This document shows, in pieces, positions 1 through 13,200 of a DNA stretch of 64,000 nt. Origin of the DNA: Lottia gigantea. Lineage: Eukaryota; Mollusca; Gastropoda; Lottiidae. Numbering within the stretch: the first letter of the stretch is position 1; each line of letters opens with the position of its first letter. The notes below the pieces were generated by a model, which worked only from the letters and a program-made list of their open reading frames with translations, made no database searches and was not told where the DNA came from. The stretch spans positions 127,622 to 191,621 of the forward strand of contig NW_008708344.1 of NCBI RefSeq assembly GCF_000327385.1. The letters run 5' to 3'. The position numbers and the translations under genes were made by a program.

Positions 1-364
1 ATCAATTTATAAAAAAGTTACTAGGGGCATACTCTCACTTTAAATGAATTCTTATCTATTGTGCAATAAATTTTAAATTATGCTATATTTATCTCATATA
101 TATAAATTTCACTGTAGGCTTACAATTCTTTGTTATTGAAGGCTTAAATCAATATATCAAAGAGAGATAATTATCATGGGGATTCCTAATCCTATTAGAA
201 AGAACAATAGACTCAAGAAAAAATTGCTATTCACTGCACTCTTTAAACCAATTACAACCATTATTAAGACATTAATGTTTTGTCAAATTTTAATTTTCAA
301 TCCTTTAGTAACATCATACTGAAACTCATGTCAAAATGATGCTATCAATAGTCATCAAAGTTTA

Positions 365-462
365 CTCTGACAGGAGGTTGAAAAATCCGAAAATGTTATC
401 TCGAACTATGTCAGATTGAACCCTGGACCTTCAGCTCACTGAGCCACTGCAGCTCCCACATA
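365..462 (-). mobile_element. tRNA-like SINE head, minus strand
   Basis: On the minus strand the segment reads GGGAGCTGCAGTGGCTCAG, then CTGAAGGTCCAGGGTTCAAT. The first is a box-A-like and the second a box-B-like block (GGTTCAATC). The same head recurs at 32527-32600 and 62087-62402. Only the head is present here, directly followed by a family C MITE end. Confidence 0.6.
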
Positions 463-500
463 AAAAGTTTAGAAAACCACTTTACAATCCCTTTAAGCAT
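463..500. mobile_element. Family C MITE terminus (TTAA end)
   Basis: The stretch ends tttacaatccctttaa, the same terminus as the right end of the element at 9606-9871. Upstream it carries gtttagaaaacc, which matches the left arm of that copy. Only one end is visible; the SINE abuts it. Confidence 0.45.
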
Positions 501-564
501 TCAGTTTAGGCAAGAATGAAATTATATGACTAAACTCAGAATATGGTGCACATTTTTTTTGCAG

Positions 565-1218
565 GGCAGTGAATTACCTGGAGAGCGTATTACTATGACT
601 AAAGATGAAGGTGCTGATACAGGAATGCCGTCTGGTGAATGGGCTTCAGATTCACGTTTAGTCGATGGTAACACCACACAGGATGGTCGTCTTGAACTTC
701 TGTATAAAGGATTATGGAGGGGCATTTGTACCAATTATGTGAAGTATGTAGTTTTTCAGGATTTTCTTTAAATGGAACTTTGCTTCTGATTTTGTCACAT
801 CTTTCCAAATTGCTCAACCTTTTGATAAGTTACCAACCAACTAATCTAAATTTTATTTAATTCAAAGAGGTAGTATTCCTTCAAGAACAACTTCTCTAAT
901 ATTATTGCCTTTTTTCTGGTTATCATTCCATGAGAGCACTAACTTAAATAGGCTTATGTTAATGACTGATGGTTTCAGACTAAATGATTTATTTCTTGAA
1001 TTTCAATTGATTATTTTATTATTTCAGTTTCACAGAAATTGATGCTAATGTGACCTGCCGACATCTTGGATTTCTGAAAGGAAACTTTACTTACCATTCA
1101 TTTACACGAAACCTAACAGAATACATGCTGTTTGAAAAACCTGACTGTAGTGGTTCGGAAAATAGTTTATTTGATTGTATTGGTGCCCAAAGTATTCAAC
1201 TTGGACATCATATTTGTG
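565..1218 (+). other. bark: bark: first visible SRCR domain, two exons
   Basis: Exons 565-743 and 1028-1218 join in phase 2 and give RLVDG...GRLEL...WRGIC, then VTCRHLGF, a Cys pair near PDCSG/LFDC and a last Cys just before the 1218 donor. This is the usual scavenger-receptor Cys-rich pattern. The next exon (1626) starts VGFEC, closing the domain. The 5' flank (1-564) shows no exon and holds only a SINE and a MITE end. Confidence 0.85.
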
Positions 1219-4200
1219 GTAAGGAATCTTTTAACAAAGGCTGCAAGTAGTAGAAATGAAGATAGAATAATGATTAAGCTGGGTCAATCAGACATACTTA
1301 TAAGAAGCATTGTGAAGATACATGCCATGGTTTATTTAGGGGGTGGGCTTAAGGACCATACCAGTAGGAGCATTTGAATGACAAAATTTGTTTGGTTACT
1401 TTGAATAACAGATAATTGTTGGTGGTTTTAATCTTGGTCTAGGGGGAAAAGTCTGGTGACCATCCGAGCTGTAAATGGGTACAGAAAATCTGGGAGAGAT
1501 TAATACCAAGAGTTTTGGCCACCAGCTGGAAGAAAGGATCCTTGTGAAGTTTTTATCCTTGTAAAAAAATGCTTATGTTTATTTGGTACTTGGAATTTTT
1601 TTAAAACTATTGTTTTATTTTATAGATGGACAACAAGTAGTTGGTTTTGAATGTGAAGGATTAAGACCGGGATTAGCTTTAGATCATTGGAGAGGTCTAG
1701 AATTCTATAATTCTACAGTGGAAGATAGATTTACTGATGATAATATTTATACGAATCATACTTATTCTTTTTTGGAGTACTTAGACATCCTCTACCCTGG
1801 TTTAAATACGTTCAGTGGGAAGGGAACTGATATCAACTACCCCCAGGCCGCTATCAGTGCCAGCCCCTATGTACCATTAATGAACAACGTCACTATACGC
1901 TATGGTGCCTATGATGGTATGAATTTAACTGATATTCGTGGAGCTATACATATTGCCAATTCTACTGTGGATGGAAATAGAGGTAAACATATGATAATCA
2001 ACATTGCCTTAAAATTTTCTTGCAACTTGAAAAGCTTGATATTGTCTGGATGACAATGAAAATTTTAATGGGAAATTGATGCTCTGGCACAATGTCAAGC
2101 TGTTATAAACTGTGTCTAGTACCATGACTGCAATAGCCATCTTTCTTGTATCATTGAAGTTTGTAAATGCAGTTATATGGTTGTATTGTACGCCAGTAAA
2201 GACTCCTTTGACATTTTATGATACTATTATATCATAGACGATCATGTGACAATATTGACATAGTAAAAAAAATGGCCATTCATTACTGTGATATGTTGCA
2301 GAGCGATATTGTAACTTTCACTGAGGCTGTTTGCACAAGAATGTGCTTGGTATCCTATCCTTGTTTTACTTTTGATATCTGAGGACATCATTTTTATGCT
2401 GATATGATTTTGAGACACATATAAAAACAGGTGGAAAACTACTCTATTATATTATTTGTAGGATATGGTATATTTATCCAGTCTGCAGTAGGTCAGGTAC
2501 TAATTAATACAACCAATGTTACCAATAACTGGGGAGATGGTATCAAGATGCAAGTACGGAATCTCTCCATATCAGAATACACCAAAGAATATCCACATGA
2601 CTTGTCCTTCTGTTACAGTCCTAATATTGGATCACAAACTTTCCCTTTTTATGAATATCAGGATGTTATTGGACCAAATGGACAGAAACCATTAAACAGT
2701 TGGTGTACTAGGGTATGTTCTTATTTCTCTATGATAAGTTGTTTGCCTGTGAAGCTATCAGTATCACAAAACTTAGCCTACAGAGTTGTACAAAGAGGGT
2801 AAATGACTTATTGGCTTCTGTAATGGTGAAAATTCACTAAAACTGGCAATCCAAAAAAAACCTTTTGAGTCTGGCCCTAATCGTCACAAAATTATATCCA
2901 TATATCATGTCTGAGTAATGGATTAGGCCAGATTTGTCAGGGCCAATATATACATGTAGTCCCTATTTTTTTGCTAATCAGAAAATTTACCCATCCTACG
3001 TCCAAGGCTGGGAATAATTTGACAGGGAACAAAACATCCCTAATTTAACGAAAGATCTCTTCTTAAACTTCTGTTCACATTGATTTGAAGTAAGAACATG
3101 TGGAATAGTTCAATAGTTGAAGGGGTGCAAATGCATGACTGGCACACTATATCCAGCCTTGCCAACATGATAGCTTAGGATAATGGAATAAAATGTTGTA
3201 ACACACTGAATTAATTATGTCATCTTGTTATGTGGCAGGCTTTAAAGAAGCCTGGCACCATGAGCCCTCCTTGTTGGCCCCTAGTAGAAAAGCCATTTTT
3301 TGTATTAATCATTTCGATAAAAGAAGCTATTGGATGAACTGTTATTGTAACATTGGAAGTATCTTTACTGGCTTCAACTTGAAGATCTTTTAATATACTT
3401 GCAGATACGGCAGAAGACTTTGCTTTAGTTATGTCTCAAGTTGCCAACAATATTGGTTATGGTGTCAATGTTGAAGATATCAGATCCAAAGCCTTTTTCA
3501 ACACAACAGAGATAATTGGTAATCAATATGGTGCAGGTATCAGAATTTACCAGGGAGCTGGAGAAGTCACTATCAATAATACCCTGCTAGAAAATAACAA
3601 TAAATGCGGAGTGAATATAACATACGCCGGAGGATTTCAGTTGATTAACAATTCCAGAATTATTAACAATGACGGTTATGGGGTGATTACAGAATATTTG
3701 TTAGTGAATCGAACGCGACAGGAATCAGAGTTACGAATAGAAGTAGTGCGTTCTCATTTCATCATGAACAAATGGATTGGGCTACGTGTTGGCAATTATT
3801 GCAAAGGTGGTCATATTTTAGTAAATCAAAGTAACTTTGCCTTCAATATGGATGAAGCTATAGAATATTTATCTTGTAATATATCCACTACCAAACCAAC
3901 CAATTTCAGTGTAGATTTGAATACTTTTGAAGGCAATGCTCGACACGGTATAATAATCAGCCCCCTTCTAAATACAGTGGGCATTATTTCTAACAACACT
4001 TTTAAAGATCATAAACTAGGAGCTCTTAGAATTGACAATGGATATGATCTTCTTGTCAGTCGCTGGTATCGAAACTTTCCTGTGACTTACAACATCTTTG
4101 AAAACACTTTCACTAAGAACAATGGACGTTATGCTGTAAGTTTAAGATTGACTCAAGGGTCCCCCCTCCAAAATATGTATTTCAAATTTAATGAAATACG

Positions 4201-7200
4201 TGATAATCAAATCAATGACAGCTTCATTTATTTAAATCCACGGAACCGTGCTAATGCAGTAGTGGTAGTATCCTCAGGAAATATCAAGGTGAAGCGAAAT
4301 TGGATGGAAAATCCTGAAGCAATACGTGAAATATCTACACATTTGATTGATCCTTCAGTAGCGATTGATTGCAGTGAAAATTATTGGGGATTTACTGTTA
4401 CCAAGAAAAATGAGTTTGAACCCATCCATAAACAAATTTTTGACCAGGATGATCGTTATAATTTAGCTCAAATAGACTACTACCCTGTCTTAGACACAGA
4501 CCGATTATATGATAATTTTCTATCTGATGATGTGGCCCAATATAGATGGGTTTTTAAACGAGGTAATGTGATCGGAGGTATTTTGGAGTCAGAGGTCTTT
4601 GAAATACAGTCTAATGAAGTATACCATGTTGATCGAGATATCTATGTGAATCCTGGAGCTACCTTAAAGATTAATCCTGGAGCGATTCTGGAGTTTGATA
4701 GTTCTACTGGTATGGTAGTTCATGGGTGTTTACAAGCTGATGGACAGAGGAGGGCAAACACCATTATGTTTCATCTGTGGGAAGAAGACAATGTGACTGC
4801 TGTAGAAAATAGAACAGCTAGTGTTAGACTGGTTGATGGTTCTGATGAGTACGAAGGTCGTTTGGAGGTGGAGATCAATGGTGAATGGGGAACTGTTTGT
4901 GATTTAGTAAGTATTTTTTACATGATATACAGAATTTTGTTTGTTCTTTTTGTTGTATGTACTAGTGAGAGGAGGTTAGTTTTGATATAACTAGTTTTAA
5001 ATGGAATAATATCATGCAAAGTTTCTTATGGAAATTGGATTTTTGTGGTTTTTTGTTTTGTTTGACAAATCTATAGTCGGTTCTGTCACTTAAAAACTGT
5101 AACAAACAACACTCTCCGGTACTTATAAACCAAACTAAAAGTATGTGATGCGCAAAACGAGAAAGTCACTCCTCAATAAGTCACCTTTGTCAATCATGTT
5201 TAAAAGTAAAAGTAGTTTATAGCATGTTTTCATTTGTTAACCAATATAAACATCTATATTAAGATGTATTGTGATATAACATAAAATCTTAATTTCATTT
5301 CTTCATTGACATTTGTCTTGTTTCAGGGATGGATTGAACAAAATTCAGTGTTGGTGTGTCAACAGCTAGGATTGACCTATAACCCTGCTATGGGAACAGC
5401 TAAACAGAAATTAGATGCACCCAATGATCAGAAAATATTTTTGTCCTGGGTAACATGTGATGAGTTAGATATAGATTTAGCTAAATGTCAATCGATACGT
5501 GAAAAGCAACCTGACTGTTCTCATAATCAAGATGTCTTTTTAAGATGTCAACCACCAACTTGGTCTGGTGAGTACAATTACTGTATTGTTCTTCAATAAC
5601 GTATCGTTGTACAACAATGATGTTACAACTATTCTACAATAATGTATTGTAGTACAAAAATAATGTTAAAACTATTCTACAATAATGTATTGTAGTACAA
5701 AAATGATGCAACAACTATTCTACAATAATGTATTGTTGTAGTACAAAACAAGAATATACAACTATGACAAAAATAGCCCATGAAATTAAGAATTACGGCA
5801 TGTTATTGATGAAGTATTTACAGGGTTTCTTCATTGAAATGTTTTGATTATTAATCGATTATTGATAGGTAGCCCGTTGTCGATATTAGATACCCAGACA
5901 TAATTGTAGTACAAAAACTTGGAAAGGGGCAAATTAGTAAAATTGTGCTCTGATGTACAAAATATAACTTATCCTGATGTCAGTTTATTTTTGACATAAT
6001 ATATGCGTTTCAGGAATAACCCTTCCAGCTACCAGAAAAGATGGACAGTCTTGTCAAACCCAAATACGTCATGTTACCATCCAGAAAGCTGGTCTATTGG
6101 ACCATTCTTCCATGTCTTATACTCCAGCTCTACGTATAGATTACAACTATTTTAAAATATCCTTTATTGAGGTCAGAGACTCCTTATCAGATGGTATACA
6201 TATCAAATTTAATCATCCATATTTCGAGAATCATATTGAATATGCTAATTTAGTTAACAATGCTGGTAATGGATTGGTTATAAAGAGTCCTAGACTCAAT
6301 GTGGAATATTCCAACTTCACAAGAAGTGGTAAGGCAGGATTCTTGTACGATTCATTCTTCACCGAATACGACGCTCTGCTTGTTCGGAACTCTATTCATA
6401 ATCTGAATAAGATTAACATTATCAATACTCCAACATATCGTCTTGGTGATAGATCCATGGTATTTCTATACTGTGATTCGGGAACAGCCCGTCAAGATAA
6501 GGAATACTTTATGCAGATAGAAGCTGAGAGTTCCAGCCATAGAATAACCTTACAAGTTCTAGACTATTCCCCACAGACTGATGTGGAAACAGTAACAGTG
6601 TATGATTCTAGTGAAAATGAGATCGGTCAGTCGACTAAGAAGTGGGAGATTGAGAAAGATCTGATTGATTTTCCTGTAGTTTCAACATCAACATTTTTAA
6701 CCATCAAACTACATGTTAAGGGCATCAGATCAGGAAGATTAGCTTTTGCTCTTATTTCTGGTAAGGTTATATTCATTTTGAAGAATTAAAGGGTAAACGA
6801 TGGTTATTGCATTCATCTGATAAAAGCCCAGTTTTAGCTAAAGATAGCACTAAAAGAAATTTTAGTTATTGAAGTCCCTTTGATTTTGTTTTTTTGCCAT
6901 ATATACTATAAAACTAAAAGTTATTAGTTGAATGGATTTATCAGATTATAGATTAATAGTTATGGCACCAGATAAGATGTAGTCTCCTTTAAAATTAACT
7001 AGAATGTCATTGATTTCAAAATTTTCAATTTCAGATGGTTTCAGACCAACTCCACCAGACCTCTTAACCAAATTTTTTAATTGTACATTTAGTGATAACC
7101 ATCAAGGAATAGTGACCAAACATTACAACAATCCATCTAATGTTAAAATGGAACTATATCACAGACACAAAGAGGAGACTCTACATTTTGAACGTGTTTA

Positions 7201-10200
7201 TGTGTACAACAGTAAAGCTGAGGCCATGCACATGCCGAGTGTGACAAAATATAATGACGATTATATCCCATCTTTTGAAGAGCTGACAATACCACAACGT
7301 GTTGCCAGCATTCACTACAGAATCAAACTCTGTAAATTCTTTGACAATATGAAAGGTATTCTGGCAGAACATAACCATGTAGATTTCGCGAACAACGTAT
7401 GGCATTGGATGATCACAGAGTTTGAAATGAAGCGAACGCTGGATGGAGGATTAGAGATTGAGTTGCCAAGAGTCAACGATATGTTAGAACGTAAAAAACA
7501 CTCTGTTCAAATTACTGAGTCAGTTGCTAGTAACAACCAAAACTTTGCCTTCTCTGTAAATGGATACTATGCTAATGTTTCCATCATAAATAATAACTTT
7601 GTGGACAATGTCTGTCGGAAAGGGTTGCTCAGCATTTCTGGAATGGAAAAAGATCTGACACTTTTCAACAATAAATTTGCTAATAATGAAGGAAGATATG
7701 TAATTGATATGGATGTTACCAGCCATTCAGAATATTCAGCGCCGATTCTCGCTACAGTGGAACTTAATGAGCTGCGGAATAATCGTTATTTTCCAGGATT
7801 GATTGCCCCTGGAAGTGCTTACAGTCCTAAAACATATGCTTTTGCTGTACGTGGATTGCAGAATCTTATTGCCAAGCGGAATTTGTTTGATAATCCAGAT
7901 TTAGGTTTTGAACTAGTAGCAGGAATAACTGCCCTATCTCTTGGAAATCCTGTTGATTTCAAAGAAAATTGGTGGGGTTCCACTGATGTTTATCTAATTC
8001 GAATCAGAATATTTGATTTTGACGATTGGAATAATTATGTCATTGCTGATTATTTCCCATATTTGGCCAGAGCAGACGTGAATTCTGATTTAGTGACTGG
8101 CAGTCCAGTTGAAATTCCTCTTGATCCCAGTAGACTTGGAGGACGAATTAACACCAAGCTCATTCTACCTCTAAAACCTGACCCTTACATTGTCTACTCG
8201 GACCTCACAGTTATGCCTGGTGCCAGTTTGACCATTGAACCTGGGACTGAGCTGCATTTCAGACCAAATGTGGGAATCTTGGTGCTTGGTGTTCTGAAAG
8301 CTGAAGGATTACCCTACAGTAGAATCAAAATGAAACCTCTTAGATCCAGTAATGAACTTATAGGTCGTAAAAAGAGATCTGAACCAGCTGAACGGGAAAA
8401 AAGAGCTACATCTAAGAATATTCGACTAAGAGGAGGTCAGACACTAAATGAAGGATTCCTGGAACTCTATAACTCTTCTTCAAAATCCTGGAATATTATG
8501 TGTGACAGTCAGTTTAATGAAAAAACAGCAGAAGTAGTCTGCCGAGAACTTGGTTTGGAAACCATCAATGTAAGGGTTCGTTACACTCCATTATACGATT
8601 TCTTCATATTTGGTAAACCAATGTATTTCCGAAAGGAATTCTGGTTTAATCGGTACTATTGTCGAGGTGATGAAATTAACCTACAGCAATGTATGAAACG
8701 ATATAACTACAATCTATTTCCATGTATTTATGCTGCCAATTACACTTTTATACGTTGTGGAGAGAGGAATCTAGAACAGGGAACAGAATACTGGGGAAAT
8801 ATTCGCTTTTCAACACCAGGATACCAAGAGGAAAGACAAGAAGTCATTGAAAATCGTGAAAGATCTGTTCTGGAATATGTGGATATAGAAGGAGCTGGAA
8901 TGCTGCATGGTGAAAAAGTGGGAGCCATTCAGACTACTTACATTACTCCTTACTTCAATCATATCAATATAACTAAATGTGTTCAGAACGGATATGACAT
9001 CATTGCTCCCAGGGATGTTGTGTCTGTCGACCAACAAAATATAACAAATAATTTAGGATTCGGAATCAATGTGTTGGTACTAAATGGTGAATCTAATACA
9101 CGAGACTCATCTTTCAGACCTCTTGGTATTAGTACTATACCCTATCATGTGTATGGCTTGGTTGAAATTTGTCGAATGGAGAAAGCCATTGATTTGACCA
9201 ACAGACTAATTCTATACTATAAATATTCTCACCAGAATGTGGACTGTGTTAAAATCATCAGAAGTGACAGTTCCTGGAAACAAGTGGGAGTGAGATTTCT
9301 TCAACTCAATCTATTTGAAGATTACTTTTCCAGAAATCTGATTGAAATCTTCGATGGTACGTCTGTATCACCTGATACATTGATAGGTGAAATAAAGTCC
9401 AATACAAGTGATGAGTATGTTTCTCAGTTATTTATAAGTACTGGGGACACCATTACCATTCATATCCATGCTTCAGTTTCTCATGAAACTTTTGGTTTTG
9501 TTGCTGAAGTCTTGTCAGTTCCTCTTGGTGGATTGACTAACCAAAGTAAGTTGTTTATTAGTAGATAGATCAATTGGTTTTATAGAATGTGAAAAAAATA
9601 TTGAATTAAAGAGGTTTTCTAAACTTTATTGGGGACACCAATAGCTTCAATCCATTTTTTGTCAGATATCTGTGGTTCCTGAAATTCCACTAAAAATAAG
9701 TATTTTATGACGTCACTATTGCAAAGGGCCTTGTGTGATAATGTCACTTAGTGTTAGTGGAATTGCAGGAACCACAGACGTCTGACTGAAAATACGAATG
9801 GTGCAAATTGATGCTATCCGTGTCCCCGATATACATAAAAAGCTTACAAAAATTATTTACAATCCCTTTAAACTATATTCTATTTCATACTGCAGATTTG
9901 TAATTAGTAATTTTATCATTTTGATGTCTTATTGTCTGATACAGTAGAGTATGATACTAACCATACATTTGCATGTATAATGCACAGGTTTTCACCCTAA
10001 ATTATGCTTGACCTATTTAAATCAACTCATCTGTTGATAGGTAAAGATATTCCATGTATTGATCTCTGCTTGATTATCCATACCCATTTACTGCCGGGTC
10101 GACTGCCAATCAAGATAAGTGCCCATGACCACCATTTGTTCCATGTAAAGGAGCAAATGATGCAATATAAAGTTTTTAACACTCTGACTGTGCTACAGAA

Positions 10201-13200
10201 CACTTAATGGCAAATTGTTTAGATCTTCACATTTCATTCCAGACAAGAAACATACTATAAATAATGCTATCATAAAAAACAATGAAGATGGAGCCTTACA
10301 ATATAAAAACATTGGTGAAATCAACCCATCTCTTTATGTTACCAAGTGCTGGATGGCTGATAATGGTGTGGCCATTTTGAACTTAACTTCACCAGCAACC
10401 ATTGATATCTCTTTACATGGAACCAAGCAATTTGTGTTTGATCATAACTTCATATCCAATAACAAAGGAGGCATGTATCTGTGGGCATCAACCAACACAA
10501 TTGCTACAGCATTTGAATCAGCAAATATCACCCATAATGTGTTTGCCTTTGGAACACATGGTGAAGCCTTGAATATATCTGGACATTATTATGAAAAGAT
10601 GTTGTTATATCAAAATTATTTTTTCAATTTTACCACTGGGGACTATCGTGATTTACTACACTTTAAAGATGTGGTGGTCAATTTTACATACAATGCTGTA
10701 TACAGGAACACTGGACATTATATACTTGCTGCCTATAACAGCAAAGAGGTTCAGGCACAGCAACTTTATACCAGAAGTGGTTTCCATGAGAACAATTCTA
10801 CGGCCTTGTATGAAAGTACAATAAAAATTGGAGTCGGCAAACCTTTGATTAAAGACAACTACTTGGTCAATGATGAAAATGACTTTGAAGTGGAGGCGTG
10901 TCCTAAATTAGAGTAAGTACTTTTTGAGTTTTGAAAGAGGAATCTATTGACTTCAAAAAGAGTGTTAATATGAAACAAATATATGTATTGGTTTGTAAGA
11001 AAAATTTCAAGATTTATTTGATTTATGTGACAACCAAGGTCAACATTCCAATTTTTGGGTTTTATTAAGCCTAATGAAATTAAGTAAAAATTTAGACAGG
11101 ACCATGTCACCTTGGTGTATTGGACCCAATTCTGAGTTTATAATTGTAAATATAATTGTAGTGTGAAAGTTGAGGAAACAGAAATACAAGCTATAGAAAA
11201 TTGGTGGGGTTCAGATAGAACAGCCTTTATCAATGGTAAAGTTTGGGATGGAGGTGATGATAACACATTAGTTAAACTGAAAGTTTTACCACCTAAATTA
11301 TCTAACAGATCTGTTGTAGAGGGTAAGTGAATCAAATGATTACTGAACGAGTCATTGAATTTTGTTGGGGCTAAATCCACAAATATTGGACCAGCTTGGG
11401 CGAAACTCCAGCAGTAAAGTCGGCTTAGCTGCTGAACACTGATTTCTTTTGACTTCAGCTTACTATGACTGCTTCATGTAGTTTTATGTTATTAGGTATA
11501 AATTAATAAGATGAAATTAAGGTTGATATAATACAGAAATAACATTTCTTAAGAAAAAGAAACTTAGAAACTAGATCTAACATAAAAAGTTGATATTTAT
11601 CATGAATATATATGTAATGAAGTTTGTTAGGAGCGAGTGATGACCTTATTTTCTACAATAGGATGCGTGTAATAGTAGTTTCATGCACTAAAATTAATCG
11701 CAAAATTCTACTTCTGTCAAAGATTTAGCTGCTCTTCCACCTTGGCAGCGACTTAGTGGTCTATCCCCACAACATATTGAAAGAATAGAAACTCATGATA
11801 TGAAATAAACTCAAAAGATCAAGTCAGGGAAATTTGTTCAATGCATTGGTAACATAACTATGAACAAGTGGGTCTCAAACATAAAGCAGGAATAATAGCA
11901 AAAAGAATCCTCTACAGCATGGCTTCTCTTATTCATACACTGATATAGCGTAAAGGGACAATGCGCCTTTTTACCAATCTTACCTTAGTCTCAGAAACGA
12001 AAATTTTTCTAGGTAAGCATTCAGTAATATTGATCACAACTCCCTGTCGAAATTTTAGCCTTCAAATCCACGTGTGTCTAAAATTATCTGCATTTGGATG
12101 TTGAAATGACGACTCATCAATTTAAGATACTTTGTGATATATAGAAAAGAAAAATTCCTAGTTTGGAGTATTTATAAAAGAATTATACAATTTTCATTTC
12201 TAGTACTTCTGAAGATTATTTACATTATATTCAACGCTGAAATCAACCTCCAATTGTCAATAATATCTTAACATTATTTTGATTATTAGGAGATTGTTTA
12301 CCGGGATGGAAACTAGATAATGGTAGATGTTATAGATACATGGGAGCAGCTTTACCTTATCAAGAGGCTGGAGAATTCTGTCAGGTGAGTCCTGACTAAA
12401 GAATATCATTAAATCTAGCACCTTCATTCTCTGAATGTAGCCTGTAGCACAATCAGTTTGTGAGTTAGAATATTTCCTCATTATTCCATTCAACCTAGTT
12501 GAAATTGGTGTAGGATCCTCATGAAACCAAGTTGTCCTTGTAAAATATGTCATTTTCTTTCTTTCTTTCTTTGTATTGTTAATGTGTAACATGGCATGAA
12601 AATTTATTTAAATATATTCACTATTATACATTTGTTTTTCAGTAATAAAAAAGGTTTTTTGTAAATGTTGATTTTCAATATGTAGTTGCAATATTATATT
12701 ATTGTGAACATTTACCTAAATTTCCATGGGCTGTTTGTTAGACCTTGATGTGTATTGGACCTAATTTTGTCCGATGTAAAATAACAGGTTTATTATCCTT
12801 ATTATTAATTCATTTCAGAAAAATGAAGGTTTTTTAGCAGATGCTAGAAATCGTGGACGCTTCCTAGAATATCTTTTGCAATTGATGAGGAATATAGACG
12901 ATCCTAACATGAGAGTTTGGGTAAATGGTGAAGTTGGCATGGGAAAGTGTAGTGCTTTTGAGAATGATTACGTTGTAGAAGAGGAAGACTGCACAAGACT
13001 TCTGTATCCATTTATATGTGAGAAAGGTATGTAAATAGCTTTTTAAACTGTTCCTACTTGCTAATTATGGATGAACCAGATGTTTTACCATTCTAAAATG
13101 ACAGGTTAGGAGCTTCACATAACCAGTCGCACAGTGGTATCAGGTGTTCTAATGATGCTAAGATGCTCATGCTTGCTTAAAGCGGTTTTTGATGGTATTT

